Below are positions 38,181 through 49,349 of a stretch of DNA of 64,000 nt, piece by piece. Position 1 is the stretch's first letter, and the number at the start of each line of letters is the position of its first letter. A model generated the notes under the pieces. That model worked only from the letters and a program-made list of their open reading frames with translations, did no database searches and was not told the DNA's origin. The translations under genes were made by a program, and so were the position numbers. The stretch spans positions 8,308,001 to 8,372,000 of the forward strand of contig CP075494.1 in the NCBI GenBank assembly GCA_021613535.1. The letters run 5' to 3'. Source of the stretch: Adineta vaga. Lineage: Eukaryota > Rotifera.

Positions 38181-39010
38181 ATGTGCGAACAATCGAATTT
38201 TTTTAATTGTAATTCTTTCGATGATTGTATTGAAAATGATGATTGGCGACCAAGTCAAGAATTATTATTGACACGCTTTGCAGCGATTGAATATTCTGAT
38301 ATGTTTCGAACAATCAATCAAGATTGTAAGTCACATTAACTGAATGGTAATTTTCTCCTCAAGTTTTTTCGTACTAGATGGTTCATTTTACCATCGGCAA
38401 ACAACATCACCATGTATACCTGATAGACTTACAGAAAAAGTTCATCGACGACAAGAACGATTTATGGATTGGCTTTATACTCAAACTTCTCAGCAACTAT
38501 CATCAAATACATGTAGAAACAATCTCTTTTCAGAACAAAATATCGAAACATTGAAGTAAATCTTTCTTTGATTAATTACTTTACAGTCACTTGAAAAACT
38601 ATAAATTTAGAATTACTCATCGAAAGAAATTATCTGCATGTCATATTGATGATGTAGTAAGTATTTTGTTTTATCAAAAAATGATGAAAAATATTGTTTA
38701 ATTTATAAATTAGATTATTGACTTTCTTGTTAAACAAATTCAATATCGATTAAGAGATCTTATTGATCCGTGTGATGTATGTGACTAGCTGCATTGGTTC
38801 GAACTTTATTTTGTCTATATTTAGTATCCTGATGTACTCAATTGTGCTAGAATTCTTATTATAGATTTATTGAATCAGTATCCTTCGCTATGTACTGAAG
38901 ATGTGATCAATCGAGTGATTGGAATGATGAACACACCGTCTTGTTATCCAGTAACACCTCCATCTTCAAGTTTTTTTCCAGTGACGAATTCTACCACTTT
39001 GAATTATTAA
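38181..39010 (+). CDS. Hypothetical protein of about 197 aa, five or six exons
   Basis: Exons joined in phase: 38181-38325, 38378-38555, 38611-38656, 38714-38776 and 38825-39010. Start MCEQSNFFNCNSFDDCIEND; an in-frame acceptor (TCTTCAG at about 38132) lies 5' of the ATG and may mark a UTR or trans-splice. The consistent phases, good donor/acceptor sequences and codon content argue for a real gene. No signal peptide or membrane segment. Two ordered-looking parts: WRPSQELLLTRFAAIEYSDM and a C-terminal helical region with IIDFLVKQIQYRLRDLIDPC and CARILIIDLLNQYPSLCTED, then a Pro/Ser/Thr-rich tail. I do not recognise it. Confidence 0.75.
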
Positions 39011-39287
39011 GTGAAAATGATCTTTACGAATGGCAGTAAAAGATTTCGATAGGCTATGTCTGAATTAAAAATCATAACTTTTATTGCTATGCAGAAATAA
39101 AATGTCATCAGTTCGAATAGACAAATAAACAAAAGAAGGAAAAATTAACAGTTGAAACAAAATCCAATAGACATATACAGACAAAAGATAATTTCGAGTT
39201 TTCAATTCTTCTGTACTGTCGGATAAATAAAAAAACAAACAAATGAATAGATATGTTCATGGTTTATATAGGATAGAACTAAATAAT

Positions 39288-42215
39288 TTACAAAGATTCA
39301 AGAATGAGTTGCTCTTGAGGATATAATTTTAACTGTTCGAATGTATCTGTTGGATCCAATGTTGTTAACTAAATACAGAAAAAGAAGATTAGAATATAAT
39401 AATTTCAATAGCATACATCTCGTTTAGGATAAGTCGTCAGAAGTTTATATTCGCCGAGCATTCGTCCTTCACTTGTCAGATAATCGAATAATACCTGAAG
39501 AAATAGGAAGATAGATTTGAGTTTGAATGTAATTTGAAGAGTTGTTTTCTAACTCACTTGAAGATTATCTTGTAAACGAAACCGTCTCATAAGTACACCT
39601 TCATTATCAGGTAAACGAATTTTCAAGCGACTAATATTCTTTTCCGTTTCATCGGGCTCATCTGGTAGACGAGCTTTTGATTCTTGTTTTTGTTGCTAGA
39701 AAGAAAAATCAAAGTGAGTTGTTTAGCCTTTTCCTTTTATGCAAAAATTTCTTACCGATCTCTTTTCAATTGATAATTTCGTTTCTTCTTCTTCTTTTTT
39801 TCGTGCTTCTTCTTTAGCTAGATCAGCTAGACGTGACTGTTCATATTCATCTTCTTGCTGTCTTTTAAGATTTTCACGTTTTTCTCTCATTACTTCTTCA
39901 TCCATATCACGTAATCGTTGTTGTTCGAATGAATCATGTGATTGAATAAGATTCAATAAAACTTCAGCTGGTGTACTTTTACCTTCAATAATGTTTATTA
40001 ATTCTAATAAACCACGAGAACGAATAACAATCAATAATAATGGAAAAGCATCCTTTTCCATTGAACCAACACGCTGCGCACATTGATTACCTACACATCG
40101 TCGTAGTGTTTCTAATAATCTAAAACAAATACGAATAAGAATAGAAAACAACTTTCAAAACATACCGAATTCGATTTACATCCGATGTCACATCCCAAGC
40201 CCAAAAAGTATAATTATTTGCTAAATATTCAATAATTGAATCAAGAGCTAAAACCTGAGAACAGAATACATTTGCACAAACAGAATGATCATTATGCAGA
40301 TAGATCGCTAATGGACGTCTCTAAAAGTGTAAATAAACGATGATGGATCCTTATTCGATATTGAATATTTACATTATGTATAGAGGTGTAGAGTGAATGT
40401 TGGATTGCTTGATCTAATGAACCCATATATAGTATTAGACCATTTGAACCATAACGTGAATGGAAAATACGTGAGAAATGTTCGAGAGCAAAATTTTCAT
40501 CTGTAAATTCATCGGGAACTAATGAAAAAGACAAATATTTATAAATCTCTTGATTAAATTAAAAGTCGATTGCTTTTCACATTACAAGTGATACGATAGT
40601 CTGAATGACCGAATCTTAACTTACTAAGTGATTGTCGACCTGTCATAAGTCCCGTATTGACTGTTGTTGCTGAAGTATTATGAGATAAAATAGTAATATC
40701 ATCATCTTCATAGTTTGTTGATCCTATATCACGATCAATTTCCATATCTTCATCTTCACTACGACTTGTGCCAAATATTAATTGCTAATTATAAAGAAAA
40801 GAAATTAAAATTTTCAAAATTGATTTTCTTATTCTTACATTTGAATCTCGTTGTGTAGTTGGTAGTTTTTGATTTGATGATGTATCTGAATGACGAACAA
40901 CTAATTGTCCATGTGGAGCAATCGATGTCTGACGTAATTCATCCTAAAAATTTCCAAATATGCATATCAAGTACTATCTGTTAATTATCTTACTGAATCT
41001 TTTGCACCTAATAAACCTTGCCATATTTGTTGTTTCAATGGTATATGCGCTGAAGTTTCAATTTGTTTTTTCATCTAAATATTGAAATAGATGTATATTC
41101 GTTCTTGTAAATAAACAACGATATACTTCATTAATCGTTGTGTTCGAATCTAAAACAAGTTTATATGGAATTACTGAACCAGTTTTATCTTCACATAGCA
41201 CCGTTAATGGAAAATCTTTTGAATTATGAGATGATGTAGTGGTATGATTTTGTTGTCGTCTAAAATCATTGAAAACGATATATTCAGATTAAGAAAATCA
41301 AATGGAATTTATTACTCGGTCGAACCATTTTCTATCGATGATAGATGAATAGTATTTTCTAATGGAAGATGAAGATCTCGTAGTTTCGTCTAGAAGGAAA
41401 AAAAGAGTTTCTTGTTATAAGAAGATTTTATGTGATATACATACTCGGTCATCGTAACTCTTCATTTTCCAGTTGAGAAAATCTTGTTTCTGAACAGGAA
41501 CATGAAGTTTTTCAGCTATTTTTTCACGTAATTCAACTAAAATACGATTCCTATAGGAAACAAAAAGAAAATGAATTCTAATACATACGAACTGTTTCAT
41601 TGTCAAATATATCGATTCTTTCGGTTTGATCACAATATTCAATTGTAAACTGTAAAGTACGTACTAGAAAGAAAAACAATTATCTTTTATTATCCATCTA
41701 AAAAGACACGCTGGTCTCTTTTTACTAACCTGGTCCATTGTTTATTATTGAAGTAGCTCCAGCTATTGTTCTTTGTCGTCCAGATATAGTTTTAATAATT
41801 TGTGGTTCATCTGAATCATCCAGATCATTTGCATCTGATTGACGTTTGTTTTTATTACTATTTTGATTCGTTGAAGTGTTTTCTACTGATGTCATCTGAT
41901 CATTGCTTGTTTGTTGAACTGGTACTGTTGATTCGTTTTCATTTCTATCACCAATTCCTTCATGAACTGCTTGAATAGCATTCTAGAATTTGCATTAATA
42001 AAAGATTAAGACCAAAGAATGATGATGATGATGATTAATTCATTCATTCTTACCATTAAATTCCATTCATGTTGTTGTAGAATATGAATACATTCCTCCA
42101 TATTTTCTAAACCCGTACAATCCTAGAACATACTGAATTTAGATAAGAAAAGAATTATAATTATGAAATTTACTTGAAAATCAGATAAGATTCGTTCACG
42201 TGATTCTTCACTCAT
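39288..42215 (-). CDS. FAF1: FAS-associated factor 1 (UBA-UBL-UAS-UBX protein)
   Basis: p97/VCP adaptor in ubiquitin-dependent degradation. Starts MSEESRERILSDFQDCTGLE at 42215. Domains in order: UBA (LENMEECIHILQQHEWNLM), two ubiquitin-like regions, an acidic linker, and the thioredoxin-like UAS domain. UAS landmarks are FSRIFHSRYGSNGLILYMGS, RRPLAIYLHNDHSVCANVFC, WAWDVTSDVNRIR and FPLLLIVIRSRG. A long charged coiled coil follows (about 39770-39950), then the UBX domain (LKIRLPDNEGVLMRRFRLQD, then GEYKLLTTYPKRDLTTLDP). It ends YPQEQLILESL, as human FAF1 ends in a similar LFPQETLFLE block. More than twelve exons. The upstream same-strand neighbour is a truncated FAF1-like gene only 142 nt away, with an acceptor at 42244 in the gap, 28 nt before the ATG. 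That suggests one transcript resolved by trans-splicing. Confidence 0.93.
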
Positions 42216-42246
42216 CTCTTTTCTTTTATAAATAAACTGATATCTA
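42216..42246 (-). promoter_or_regulatory. Putative trans-splice acceptor upstream of FAF1
   Basis: On the minus strand TATTTTTAG ends at 42244, leaving a 28-nt UTR before the FAF1 ATG and about 110 nt after the previous gene's stop. No promoter-like sequence is seen in the 142-nt gap. Confidence 0.4.
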
Positions 42247-42357
42247 AAAATATCACGTTTATTAATAATAAAGAAATAAAACAAATGATTTATTTTAATT
42301 ATTTTTTCTGTAGAATAAAAATAATGTTTATCACAGGTATCAACGAATTGAAATTCA

Positions 42358-43810
42358 TCATTTAAGAAATCTTGGTGGAGGACGATTAACAGTAGGCGTC
42401 TGTCCATCATCATCGTCATCATCATCAGTATCACTATCATCGGGATTCGTGTTCAATTGTCGGAATGTATTGGATAAATTATCTCCAATATTAGAAAATA
42501 AACTATTATCACCATGTTGTGAGTGTCGAAAACCATGAGGCAAATGTCTGTCAAATTCCATTAAAGGCATTAATCTTGTAGATCGTTGAAAATGATGATC
42601 ATGATCATATCTGCCTTTAGGAGTTGCACTATACATATCGTACGGATTTTGTTTCGCATCCATTTCCTCTTGTATTTTCTATTGAAATGAGACGAAAAAT
42701 CAAAGAAATTAAAGATAATCTTTTCTTTAAGTAAAACTTTACTTTCAATCTTGCGTATGCTTCCTCGCCATTGTCAAATTTATCTTTAGCTTCAATTAAA
42801 CGACATAGAAATTCATCCACAACTGGTTGTTTTGTTGAACCAACAATAATACGATCAAATAAGTAATTACCAGTATTAGATCTATATACAACAAGTAGTA
42901 ATGGATAATGTTCTGCAGATTCTGTACCAATTTGTTGTTCAATAGTTATTTGTGTGAATGCTTTTTTATACATTTCATTTAACCTGAAATAAATAATAAA
43001 AATATGTTTATTCATTATAATTGCTTGCAATTTTTCTATCAATCTGACGAAATTCAAAAATGCATCATCAAAACTACAACTAGTACTGTTGATGAGTGTG
43101 AAAATTGAATATTATTTAATTCTTCTTACATTTGTCCGTTGGATTCAAATGTGACATCCCATGCCCATAAAACATAATTCATTAATAAATAATCAATAAT
43201 TTTATCATTACATAAGAGTTGTCTACAAAATAAATTCGAATAAAGACTATTATCATTATTCACATAGATCATAAGTGGTCGACGCTAAACAGAAAGCAAT
43301 TCAAATAAAATGAAAAAAAGATAAAGATATATTTCATTTACTTCTTTAATATCATTCAAATCAAATGCTCCTTTTAAAGCATCAGAAAGTGAACCGATAA
43401 AAACGATTGGACATGAATTATATCGACGATTTAAACATGATTTTAAATGTTCAATACCAACTATTTCATCTTTACATCCATCGGGAACTAGAATATCAAA
43501 CTCAAAAGTAGATCGATTTTTCGATTCATTCTTACTTAAATGATCTTCATGTTCGGGTGGTGCATCCATCAATTCATTATAGAATTCATCATCGGTAATA
43601 TCATTACTTTTATTATCATCAGAATCAATGTCATCTTGTTCAATATCGGATTCAACCTGATAAAAAATAAATCAGATCGATAAGAAATTAATCGTTTATT
43701 TACTAATTCAACGGCATCAGTTTTGTTCTAAATAATATCAAAATTAAGCAATCGAATAGTTGAAACATTTGAAAACTTACCGATATCTCATTATCTGCTT
43801 TTTCGGCCAT
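42358..43810 (-). CDS. FAF1-like paralogue with UAS domain but no UBA or UBX domain
   Basis: Start MAEKADNEIS at 43810; the second coding exon is a 24-nt micro-exon (43704-43727, NKTDAVEL). After a short acidic segment the UAS thioredoxin-like domain aligns with that of the adjacent FAF1: LKSCLNRRYNSCPIVFIGSL, RRPLMIYVNNDNSLYSNLFC, YVLWAWDVTFESNGQM and HYPLLLVVYRSNTGNYLF. After it comes a short helical piece (LCRLIEAKDKFDNGEEAYAR). The C-terminal exon is low-complexity and His/Arg-rich, then acidic (eight Asp or near), ending RPPPRFLK at TGA 42358-42360. There is no coiled coil and no UBX, so p97 binding by the usual surface is not expected. It is best read as a tandem duplicate of FAF1 that has lost or replaced both ends. 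The function is unknown. Confidence 0.85.
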
Positions 43811-43824
43811 TTTAAATCAATCTA
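43811..43824 (-). promoter_or_regulatory. Putative trans-splice acceptor upstream of the FAF1-like gene
   Basis: On the minus strand CCTTCTGTTTCTAG ends at 43822, 11 nt before the ATG. The LAMTOR1 stop codon is only 168 nt upstream. This is a strong polypyrimidine acceptor with no matching donor visible in the gap. Confidence 0.45.
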
Positions 43825-43978
43825 GAAACAGAAGGTTGATTTATTACATGATAGTTGAGTTTCCTTTTCTTAATTTAATGATTTTATCAATATATGTATA
43901 TATATATATGAGGAAAAAGGAAAACAACTTTTTAAAAATAATAATAATAATAACAACAAACATATCAACATGCTGTTC

Positions 43979-44728
43979 TTATTCAAAGACAACGACCAAA
44001 TCTTCTTTATGAACAATCTTAATTTCTTCAAGTAATAAATGTGATAATTCTGCCGCTGTATGTGTGACAAAATGACATGTCTCTGATGAAATGGGTGGTC
44101 CCGAAAGTAATGAAGGAAGATTATTTACACCAGCATCTGGTAATGAAGGTATTGTAGTTGAAGATAGAGATTTACTTAAAGTTTGTCTTAAATGATCATT
44201 CTGAGAATTAAAACCGTTTGCATTTGCATTTGATGGATGAATACCACTGGCTCCACCATTGCCGACATCAATTAATTTCGATAACATACCTTCAACAATA
44301 AATGCCATTTTAGTTTCTGCAGTTTCAGTTGGTTGAACATCTAAATAAAACGAGAGAAGAAAATCAATGAGATGAATTAATTAAATCTTTATTATCACTA
44401 GTTGTTAGTGTGTCTGGTTTGGGTTCACTAATTGTGACTAATGGTGGAGGAAAAGGTGGATACGAAGATGATTCACCGAATGATTGTGAATTGGAAATTA
44501 CTGGTGTTACAGAAAGATTCTTGCGACTATTTGAATGACTCAAAAGTCTATTTAAATGATGAAAAATAATGAATAGAAGATAGAATAAGAATATTCGATT
44601 ACTTACGGTGTTCGATCAGTAATTTCTGATGAATGCTCTGAATTTCTTATGCCTGTATAATCACCAAGATTTCCATTTGTATGTAATTGATCTTGGCTTT
44701 TTAGACACCACGAACATATATTACCCAT
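43979..44728 (-). CDS. LAMTOR1: Ragulator subunit p18 (lipid-anchored lysosomal scaffold)
   Basis: Anchors the Ragulator complex and Rag GTPases on late endosomes/lysosomes for mTORC1 activation. The start MGNICSWCLK provides Gly2 for N-myristoylation and Cys5/Cys8 for palmitoylation, the known membrane anchor of p18. Three or four exons. The middle is disordered and Ser/Pro-rich. Recognisable p18 helices are FIVEGMLSKLIDVGNGG (compare the LLSSILAKTASNIIDVS-type helix) and the C-terminal CHFVTHTAAELSHLLLEEIK followed by KEDLVVVFE, matching the family's KEELVVQF end. About 200 aa, slightly longer than the human protein. It is the first gene of a close three-gene minus-strand run, LAMTOR1-FAF1L-FAF1. 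Confidence 0.82.
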
Positions 44729-45059
44729 TGATTTAATTTAACCGAAAGATAATAAAAAAATAAAAAGAAAGATTATCGACTTATTCGATTCGTAAGACAA
44801 GACAAACAGCTGTAATAATAATAATAATAATTCAATTCAAGTAGGATTGTGTATGGCTACGATTTCCACGTGATAGTTGTTACGCAAGCAAAAGATGTCG
44901 GTAGAGATCGAATCAAGTGCGCATCAAATTATTTAAATCGAAGAAATTGTCTATATTTTTGTTTATAAATTTAATAAAAATATTTCATTCAAATTAAACA
45001 TCCCTTTTAGTTTCCAAATCGTATCAAATGAACAGTATCATCGTTTATAAACAAAGTTG

Positions 45060-45080
45060 CTATATATATATATATATATT
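45060..45080. repeat. (TA)n microsatellite
   Basis: About ten TA units directly beside the GC-rich island. Confidence 0.85.
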
Positions 45081-45115
45081 ACTCCGCATCAAGAACTTCT
45101 TCAGACCTGTAAATA

Positions 45116-45183
45116 CTAGCGGCACCACTGGTGGACTACAGAGGGCTCAGTCCCGGCTTTAGAATGAAAATCCTAGCGGTGCC
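45116..45183. repeat. GC-rich island flanked by imperfect CTAGCGG(C/T)(A/G)CC repeats
   Basis: CTAGCGGCACC at 45116 and CTAGCGGTGCC at 45173 are near-identical direct repeats bounding a segment of clearly higher GC than its surroundings. An inverted pair CACCA-C-TGGTG sits just inside the left copy. It could be a small mobile-element remnant or a protein-binding site; I cannot decide. Confidence 0.35.
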
Positions 45184-45537
45184 TCTACTTGCAAATAAAG
45201 ATATCTTTGATCGATATAGTATATATAATTTCAATAGAAGAAGGTGAAGATGAAGGTGAAGGTGTGTGCGTTAATCTTTAAAGATGAAGTCGTCCTCCAA
45301 TAGGCTTTACGAGAAGATTATGTACAACAACACTGAGGATGTACTGAAATTGTATTTCATGTTTTGAAGACAAATTTTGATATACTTTGTACTAGAGTCT
45401 TTTAGAAATAAAATCAAACTAATTCATTCTTTTATTATGTATATTGAATGAAAAGAAATAAAAAGAAAAGAATCGAGATTTGAAAATTAAAAAGTTTATA
45501 TTATTTCAATGTTATAATGCTTCGTTGTTTTTTTTAT

Positions 45538-45696
45538 CTATTTCGGTGCTTCCGTTTTTGATAGAGCAGCACTAGCACCTCGTGGACATTTACATCGGTC
45601 ATCGATAGGTACATCTTTTAATGCTTGTTCAATATGTTGTCCACAACCTTTCCATGTTGGTTTGCCACATGTATCGCAATCCGTTTTCATACACAT
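45538..45696 (-). CDS. Small Cys-rich conserved protein, 52 aa, function unknown
   Basis: Single-exon frame from ATG 45696 to TAG 45538. Sequence features: CMKTDCDTCGKPTWKGCGQH in the first 22 residues, then DRCKCPRG, i.e. seven cysteines and one His in a compact arrangement suited to zinc binding. Small proteins with the same layout (MCMK..C..C.K..W.GCG.H ... RC.C) occur widely in fungi, plants and protists, so this is likely a real conserved gene despite its size. No signal peptide. I know of no assigned function. Confidence 0.75.
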   Translation of the reverse strand: MCMKTDCDTCGKPTWKGCGQHIEQALKDVPIDDRCKCPRGASAALSKTEAPK

Positions 45697-46365
45697 TGTT
45701 TAACGTAAGTAGTCGTAAGTGTTTGAATAAAATTTAAAATAAAACTTCTTCTTCTTCTTTTTTCTCTGATGCAGTAGTCAGCAGTATGCTCGTTTAGTTT
45801 ACGATGTTATATAAAGGATAGAAAGAAGAAAAGAACACAACATGTCAGTGCCCCATTTTTTCCATTCTTCTCTGCCGATAGGGGTAGTATGAAATGAGAC
45901 ATTACAAAGATGCAATTATTATAGAGGAGAAAAAAAGAGGTCGTTTACCCTTGGATTATGACTGACGACATAATAAATTTGTAGATTATATCTCGGAAAA
46001 TTACAGAACGAAAGTAAAATCTTTTTTCTCGGCTATTTTTTCTTCACTTAAAAACGATAGTAATAAACGATAATCATGCAAGGAAGGAATAAGAAAGAAT
46101 TATGGTTCGTTCAAATTTTCAATGGATTCATTATACCGAAGCAAAACTGATTAAGTCTTTCAGATCTATCACCGGTTGTTTTTCAAAAGCACAAAAAAGC
46201 AACTGTGGTTCTATTCACAAAGAGTTCCTCGTTTGTTTTTCTACACGATTCAATCAAAGAATATTTTAATTGAGAATGTTAAGAAAATTCTGAAGATTTG
46301 TTTATTTGAATAAAGATTAATATTAAGAAGAAAAAATACGAATGTATTGTGTACAAAACATTTGT
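45697..46365. other. Intergenic upstream of the 52-aa gene and downstream of TMEM230
   Basis: About 670 nt, AT-rich, no coding frame with support. The left third should contain the promoter of the 52-aa gene, the right end the TMEM230 3' UTR. Confidence 0.4.
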
Positions 46366-47544
46366 TCAGAACCAATCAAGATCTGGTATATCAGCAAATG
46401 AGAAATTCTTATCACCTTTCCATGCCCAATAAGCAATACGTAAATGATAAAAGCCAGGCAAAAATACCAATGCTCCAATAACTATTAATGGCCATGTACG
46501 ATCGCTATACTAGAAAAAGAAAAAAAAAGATTTCTTATTCAATAACTAGAAACAAAAGATATACTTGTGTTTCAATTCGACCAGTTAACATTAGTGCACC
46601 TAATGTAATCATCACTGTTCCAATAAGAAATAGAGCTGTAGCTAAAATAATAGCATGTATAGGTATTTTTGCTGGTGTTTCTTTGAACTAAAAGATATAA
46701 ACAATAATAACGACATGCATAGTTATACATCTTCGATGGTTGATTTACCTGTAAATCTGTATATTGTTTCTCTTCTTGAAGTCGATAGTATGATGAAGCT
46801 GTTTCGTCATCTTTCTTCGGCTTAAAGATATGTCTAAATAAGCATAATAGGATACATGCATATATGCGTGCTAGATTAGCTTATTATAAATTATTAGAAT
46901 GTTTTCCTATAACCAAATCGAGTAAGTTACAAAGCATGAATGCAGATGAGCATCGATAGCACAGCGTTTACCTTGTAAAACGATATACTGAGGTACTTTA
47001 AAGAGAATCAGTGATAGACTTTACATAGGCGGCTAGCAGTAGAAATTGATAAGTGAAATATTGATCTTACCTTATTGGACTTCTGAACCGCTAAAGTACA
47101 AAAAAACAACAAATGATATTTTCTTTAATAATCGAGAAAATCAAAAAGAAACTGAACAGATGGATCTTTATCTTCTTTTAAAATCCACTATCAGTAAATT
47201 TGGATCATTTGAACTTGCTTTGTTGATAAAAGTCTCAATATACTTTATTTTATTATTGAATTAGATGTATATATTGAACTCTGGTAAATAATTTTATCGA
47301 GAAAAACACGTATTGCAAATATACGGTATCATTTACAGGTATTTATTGGAAAAATGTAAGTTACTGACAGATACTTTTGACATGTCTATCGTAAGAAAAC
47401 ATACATGTACTATGTACGTAATATAATTTATCATAAACGATTGAATCTTACCGGTTTTTTCTTATCTTTATGAACATTTAAGTTAGAATTTTGTTTTTCT
47501 TCTAATTCAATATTTGCTGGCGAAATCACTTCTGTTGGTTGCAT
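46366..47544 (-). CDS. TMEM230: Transmembrane protein 230 (trafficking vesicle protein)
   Basis: Two-pass protein of secretory/recycling vesicles. Five exons, all in phase: 47452-47544 ([16 protein letters not shown]), a 20-nt micro-exon 47071-47090, then 46749-46833, 46565-46687 and 46366-46509. The conserved core reads [26 protein letters not shown], then membrane segment 1 ([20 protein letters not shown]), a short loop, membrane segment 2 ([20 protein letters not shown]) and [20 protein letters not shown]. Each phrase has a close counterpart in human TMEM230, including [12 protein letters not shown]. The N-terminal exons are lineage-specific. Confidence 0.93.
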
Positions 47545-48049
47545 ATTTACAGAAAATCTCGATGAACTTAATCACTTGTTTTACATACACATACAAATTA
47601 TAGATATCTAAAACAAAATTAGAATTGAAATTTTTTCTTCATAGAAACAAAAGAAAAAACAAAGATGATTCATTCTTCTGCTTTTCAAAAAGAAACAAGA
47701 AAAGAAAAAACTACTGCACACACGATAAAATTGAAGAAGGAAGAAAACACGCATTGAAGCAAAGCAAAAACGAAAAAAAGAATTGTTGTATGTTATCACA
47801 TCACAACGAAGAAATACATATGTTTGTTTGACTAGGAAATATAGAAGATATAAAGCACAACACCACACACACACACACGCATACAAATAAATGAATTGTT
47901 TCTCGGAAACACACAACGAATATCTGACAGTGAAGGGAGAAAAAGGGATGCAAAGCAAAAGAAAAGAAAAACGTCATTTGTTTATAAATGAGAGAAAGAG
48001 CAGAAATGACTTAATGAATATTGCCAAATATGACTTTAAAAAAACAAAT
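47545..48049. other. Intergenic between TMEM230 and Ras
   Basis: About 500 nt. It contains a (CA)n run near 47865-47880 and long frames on both strands that are low-complexity (Lys-rich on plus, Phe/Cys-rich on minus) and judged noncoding. No acceptor close to the TMEM230 ATG was convincing. Confidence 0.4.
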
Positions 48050-49349
48050 CTACATGAGCACACACATTCGTTTCCCACTACGTTTTCCACCTTGACCTCG
48101 ACCATCTTTTGCAGAAGATTTCCCACCACTTGTTGTATTTCCATTTTTATTCTTCCGACCTTTTCGATCTTTACGTGTACGTTCCTTCTACAAATGAAAG
48201 ATAAATTGTCATATCTTCATAAAAACACATTTTCTTATATCCTTACATATTTTCTTATTTCTCGTACAAGTGTATAGAAAGCGTCTTCAACACCTTGCCG
48301 AGTTTTTGCTGATGTCTGAACAAATGGCATTGATAATGATGCTGCAAAGTCTTTTGCGTAAGATAAATCAATTGTTCGTGTTGGTAGATCTATCTTGTTA
48401 CCCACCACTAAATGAATCGATTCTTTATTTACTTAATTTAATCATTTTCAATAATACTTACAAACCATTGGAATATCATCAGCATCTTTAACACGTTTGA
48501 TCTAAATAAATAAATGTATATATATATATATAAACATAGATTATAAATTCGAATTGTATTTGTTTATTAGTGATCATTTTGTTAAATTCTACTCAATCGA
48601 AGCGTAATTATTGATAAGCTAAAAGCTTAAAATAGAGCTAAGAAACGATTACTATTCATTTTATTGATTGATGCTCATACAAAATCTTGTATACCAACGA
48701 AATCCAAACGGATATTCAATATATATTATATATCAGATGTGAATTGTTCACCTGTTCACGATATTGTTTGATTTCTTCAAATGATTTCGCGCTATTAACG
48801 GCAAACACACATAAAAAACCTTCGCCACCACGCATATATTGATCACGCATAGCACTTAAATTAAACAGAAATGATTTGATCATGATTTCAAATCATATAC
48901 AAACCTATATTCTTCCTGACCGGCTGTGTCCTAATAAAAGAAAAGAAATTAATTTTCATCAAATATATTAATGTAAATTCTTCATACAAGAATATCAAGT
49001 AAACATGTTTCTCCATCTACAACAGCTTGCTTTCGATATGAATCCTCTAAATAAACCGACATACGTAGATGTATTAAAAACGATAAACTAAACACCAATT
49101 CATACCAATAGTTGGATCATACTCATCAATAAAGCTAAAGGAAAAAAAACAATAGTTAAATAATAAATTATGTGTTTTTATTCATAAAATATGAACGTAC
49201 TGATTTTGGATCAGTTGAATTGTCAGTGCACTTTTGCCCACGCCGCCAGCTTTTTTATAGAAAAAAAAAACAACAATAATAAGCAATTGTTTGCTTTTTT
49301 TATTCTTAGTAAATTTACCACCAACGACGACGAGCTTATATTCGGTCAT
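48050..49349 (-). CDS. RAS: Ras GTPase, K-Ras/Ras85D type
   Basis: Membrane-anchored small GTPase of growth-factor signalling. Starts [11 protein letters not shown] at 49349 (exon 49319-49349), continuing [15 protein letters not shown] (P-loop), an effector loop with [27 protein letters not shown] (switch II with the catalytic Gln), LVGNKIDL (NKxD) and [20 protein letters not shown]. The first half is nearly identical to human Ras. The hypervariable tail is Lys/Arg/Gly-rich and ends KRMCVLM, a CAAX box; terminal Met predicts farnesylation. P-loop Gly and switch II Gln are wild type. Several introns split the G domain. The tail's basic residues resemble K-Ras4B rather than palmitoylated H/N-Ras. 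Confidence 0.95.

Larger units (their letters stand above)
44729..45537. other. Intergenic between LAMTOR1 and the 52-aa gene
   Basis: Probable LAMTOR1 promoter (44729-44900), an (AT)n run at 45060-45080 and a short GC-rich island (45112-45190, listed separately). No coding frame supported. Confidence 0.45.

Noticed and set aside
47608-47958. 116-aa minus-strand open frame rich in Phe and Cys
   Set aside because: Antisense of a purine-rich tract between TMEM230 and Ras; composition explained by low complexity.
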